DNA from: Bacteroidales bacterium
GTDB taxonomy: Bacteria > Bacteroidota > Bacteroidia > Bacteroidales > Paludibacteraceae
Reading direction: 5' to 3'
NCBI GenBank assembly: GCA_900766775.1
Contig: CAAFXN010000235.1
Span: 1 to 5,605, forward strand
DNA length: 5,605 nt
The translations under genes and the position numbers were made by a program. The notes under the pieces are model-generated. The model was not told the DNA's origin and searched no databases. It saw only the letters and a program-made list of their open reading frames with translations. This document shows, one piece after another, positions 4,569 through 5,605 of the stretch (the stretch's first letter is position 1; every line of letters starts with the position of its first letter).

Positions 4569-5605
4569 ATGAAACCACATTTTTATTCCTCTGAACGTAA
4601 TGTACAAATAGTAATATCTTTGTTGAAAGCGCATGGAATAAGGAAAATTATTGCGTCTCCGGGAGCAACAAATATTGCTTTTGTTGCGAGTGTGCAAATT
4701 GATCCCTTCTTTGAGATATATTCGTGTGTGGATGAACGTAGCGCTGCCTATATGGCGTGTGGATTGGCGGCGGAAAGTGGAGAACCGGTTGTGATAAGTT
4801 GTACAGGTGCAACTTCTTCTCGAAATTATATGCCGGCACTTACAGAAGCCTTTTACAGGAAGTTACCCATATTGGCAATTACCTCTTCCCGTGGGGAAAA
4901 CTTATTAGGTCATTTGAAGCCACAGGTTACCGACCGAACCAATGTTCCGAATGATATAGTGGTTGAGCATGTTACAGCACCTCTCGTTACGGATGCACGT
5001 TCTGAGTTATTATGTAATCTGGAAGTAAATAAGGCGATATTGGCTCTGACGCATCGTGGTGGTGGTCCGGCACATATCAATTTGCTCACTTTGACGAGTA
5101 GGGATTTCTCGGTGAAAGACATTGCTCCGGTACGCGCAATTTTTCGGTATGAAGATTCTGTGCAATTACCCATATTACCCAAAGGTAGAGTTGCTATATT
5201 CGTGGGGGAACATAAGGATTTTTCTGTTGAGGAACTACAGAAGATAGATGCTTTCTGCAGGCAGAATAATGCCATTGTATTGCACGATCATACAAGTGGC
5301 TACCATGGTGAATATGGGGTCGTACCGTCGTTAATTTTGGCGCAAAAAGGCTATGAAGGTGTTTTAAGACATATTGACTTGCTGATACATATTGGTGGTA
5401 TTTGTGGATGTTATTATATGACCTCTATTAGACCGAAGGAAGTATGGAGGGTAAGTGAAGATGGCGCAATACAAGATTTCTTTGGTACGTTGTCTAACGT
5501 TTTCGAGATGAAAGAAGCAGATTTCTTTGCACATTATTCACAGAATCATAATCTCTCAATTCCTAATGAAAATTCTGTATTATCAATTTGTAAATCGGTA
5601 TATGA
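4569..5605 (+). CDS. Thiamine-pyrophosphate-dependent enzyme, MenD-like N-terminus, 3' end outside window
   Basis: Open from ATG 4569 for 345 codons to the window end. The N-terminal pyrimidine-binding domain of TPP enzymes is recognisable: IIASPGATNIAF (27-38), VDERSAAYMACGLAAESGEP (54-73) with the conserved cofactor-activating Glu56, then SCTGATSSRNYMPALTEAFY (77-96) and LPILAITSSR (99-108). These match the layout of MenD (SPGSR, DERSAA, TSGTAxxN), and a middle domain seems to follow from about residue 200. The diphosphate-binding domain, with its GDG...N motif, would lie beyond the window. The MenD-type SPGSR is SPGAT here, so a menaquinone role is unlikely. It follows the SDR by 35 bp on the same strand with similar low GC. 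Such enzymes in polysaccharide loci can decarboxylate 2-oxoacids or transfer two-carbon units to sugars. Which of these applies here is unknown. Confidence 0.85.
   Translation, partial: MKPHFYSSERNVQIVISLLKAHGIRKIIASPGATNIAFVASVQIDPFFEIYSCVDERSAAYMACGLAAESGEPVVISCTGATSSRNYMPALTEAFYRKLPILAITSSRGENLLGHLKPQVTDRTNVPNDIVVEHVTAPLVTDARSELLCNLEVNKAILALTHRGGGPAHINLLTLTSRDFSVKDIAPVRAIFRYEDSVQLPILPKGRVAIFVGEHKDFSVEELQKIDAFCRQNNAIVLHDHTSGYHGEYGVVPSLILAQKGYEGVLRHIDLLIHIGGICGCYYMTSIRPKEVWRVSEDGAIQDFFGTLSNVFEMKEADFFAHYSQNHNLSIPNENSVLSICKSVY

Noticed and set aside
4910..5275. 121-codon minus-strand frame
   Set aside because: Fully antisense to the TPP enzyme, whose frame continues through with family motifs upstream and no stops.

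Overview
The window looks like a chromosomal segment of a Bacteroidales bacterium (phylum Bacteroidota). Both intergenic promoters fit the Bacteroidota -33/-7 consensus (TTG, about 20 bp, TAnnTTTG). Start sites lack clear Shine-Dalgarno sequences. The leftmost gene encodes the large amidophosphoribosyltransferase-like protein I associate with this order, and the intergenic DNA is full of short palindromic repeats. I cannot name a genus.

Layout: (1) Positions 1-1552, minus strand, hold the first 517 codons of an amidophosphoribosyltransferase (PurF-type). It is GC-rich and open throughout, and it carries an in-frame palindromic element in its glutaminase domain. (2) Positions 1553-2287 form a 735-bp divergent intergenic region. 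From left to right it contains the purF leader with an AAATCGT repeat, the purF promoter, a five-unit 11-bp tandem repeat, a 200-bp array of REP-like hairpin modules with an 89/92-bp period, an AT-rich stretch, a 63-bp imperfect palindrome, and the rightward promoter. (3) Positions 2288-5605, plus strand, are the start of an apparent surface-polysaccharide operon: a Wzx-type flippase, a short-chain dehydrogenase/reductase (SDR) starting 5 bp after it, and, 35 bp further on, a MenD-like thiamine-pyrophosphate (TPP) enzyme that runs off the window.

The SDR and the TPP enzyme probably modify or build an unusual sugar or substituent. The flippase would carry the lipid-linked repeat unit across the inner membrane. 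No glycosyltransferase is visible yet, so the polysaccharide assignment rests on the flippase and the context.

The most interesting signal is a sharp change in base composition inside the flippase gene near position 2998. Sampled 60-base lines go from about 53-58% GC with C-ending codons to about 27-43% GC with T/A-ending codons. The change falls between the two structural lobes of the transporter and suggests a recombinant (chimeric) flippase at the edge of a variable polysaccharide locus. Second is the palindromic insertion inside purF, which resembles in principle the protein-coding palindromic elements of Rickettsia.
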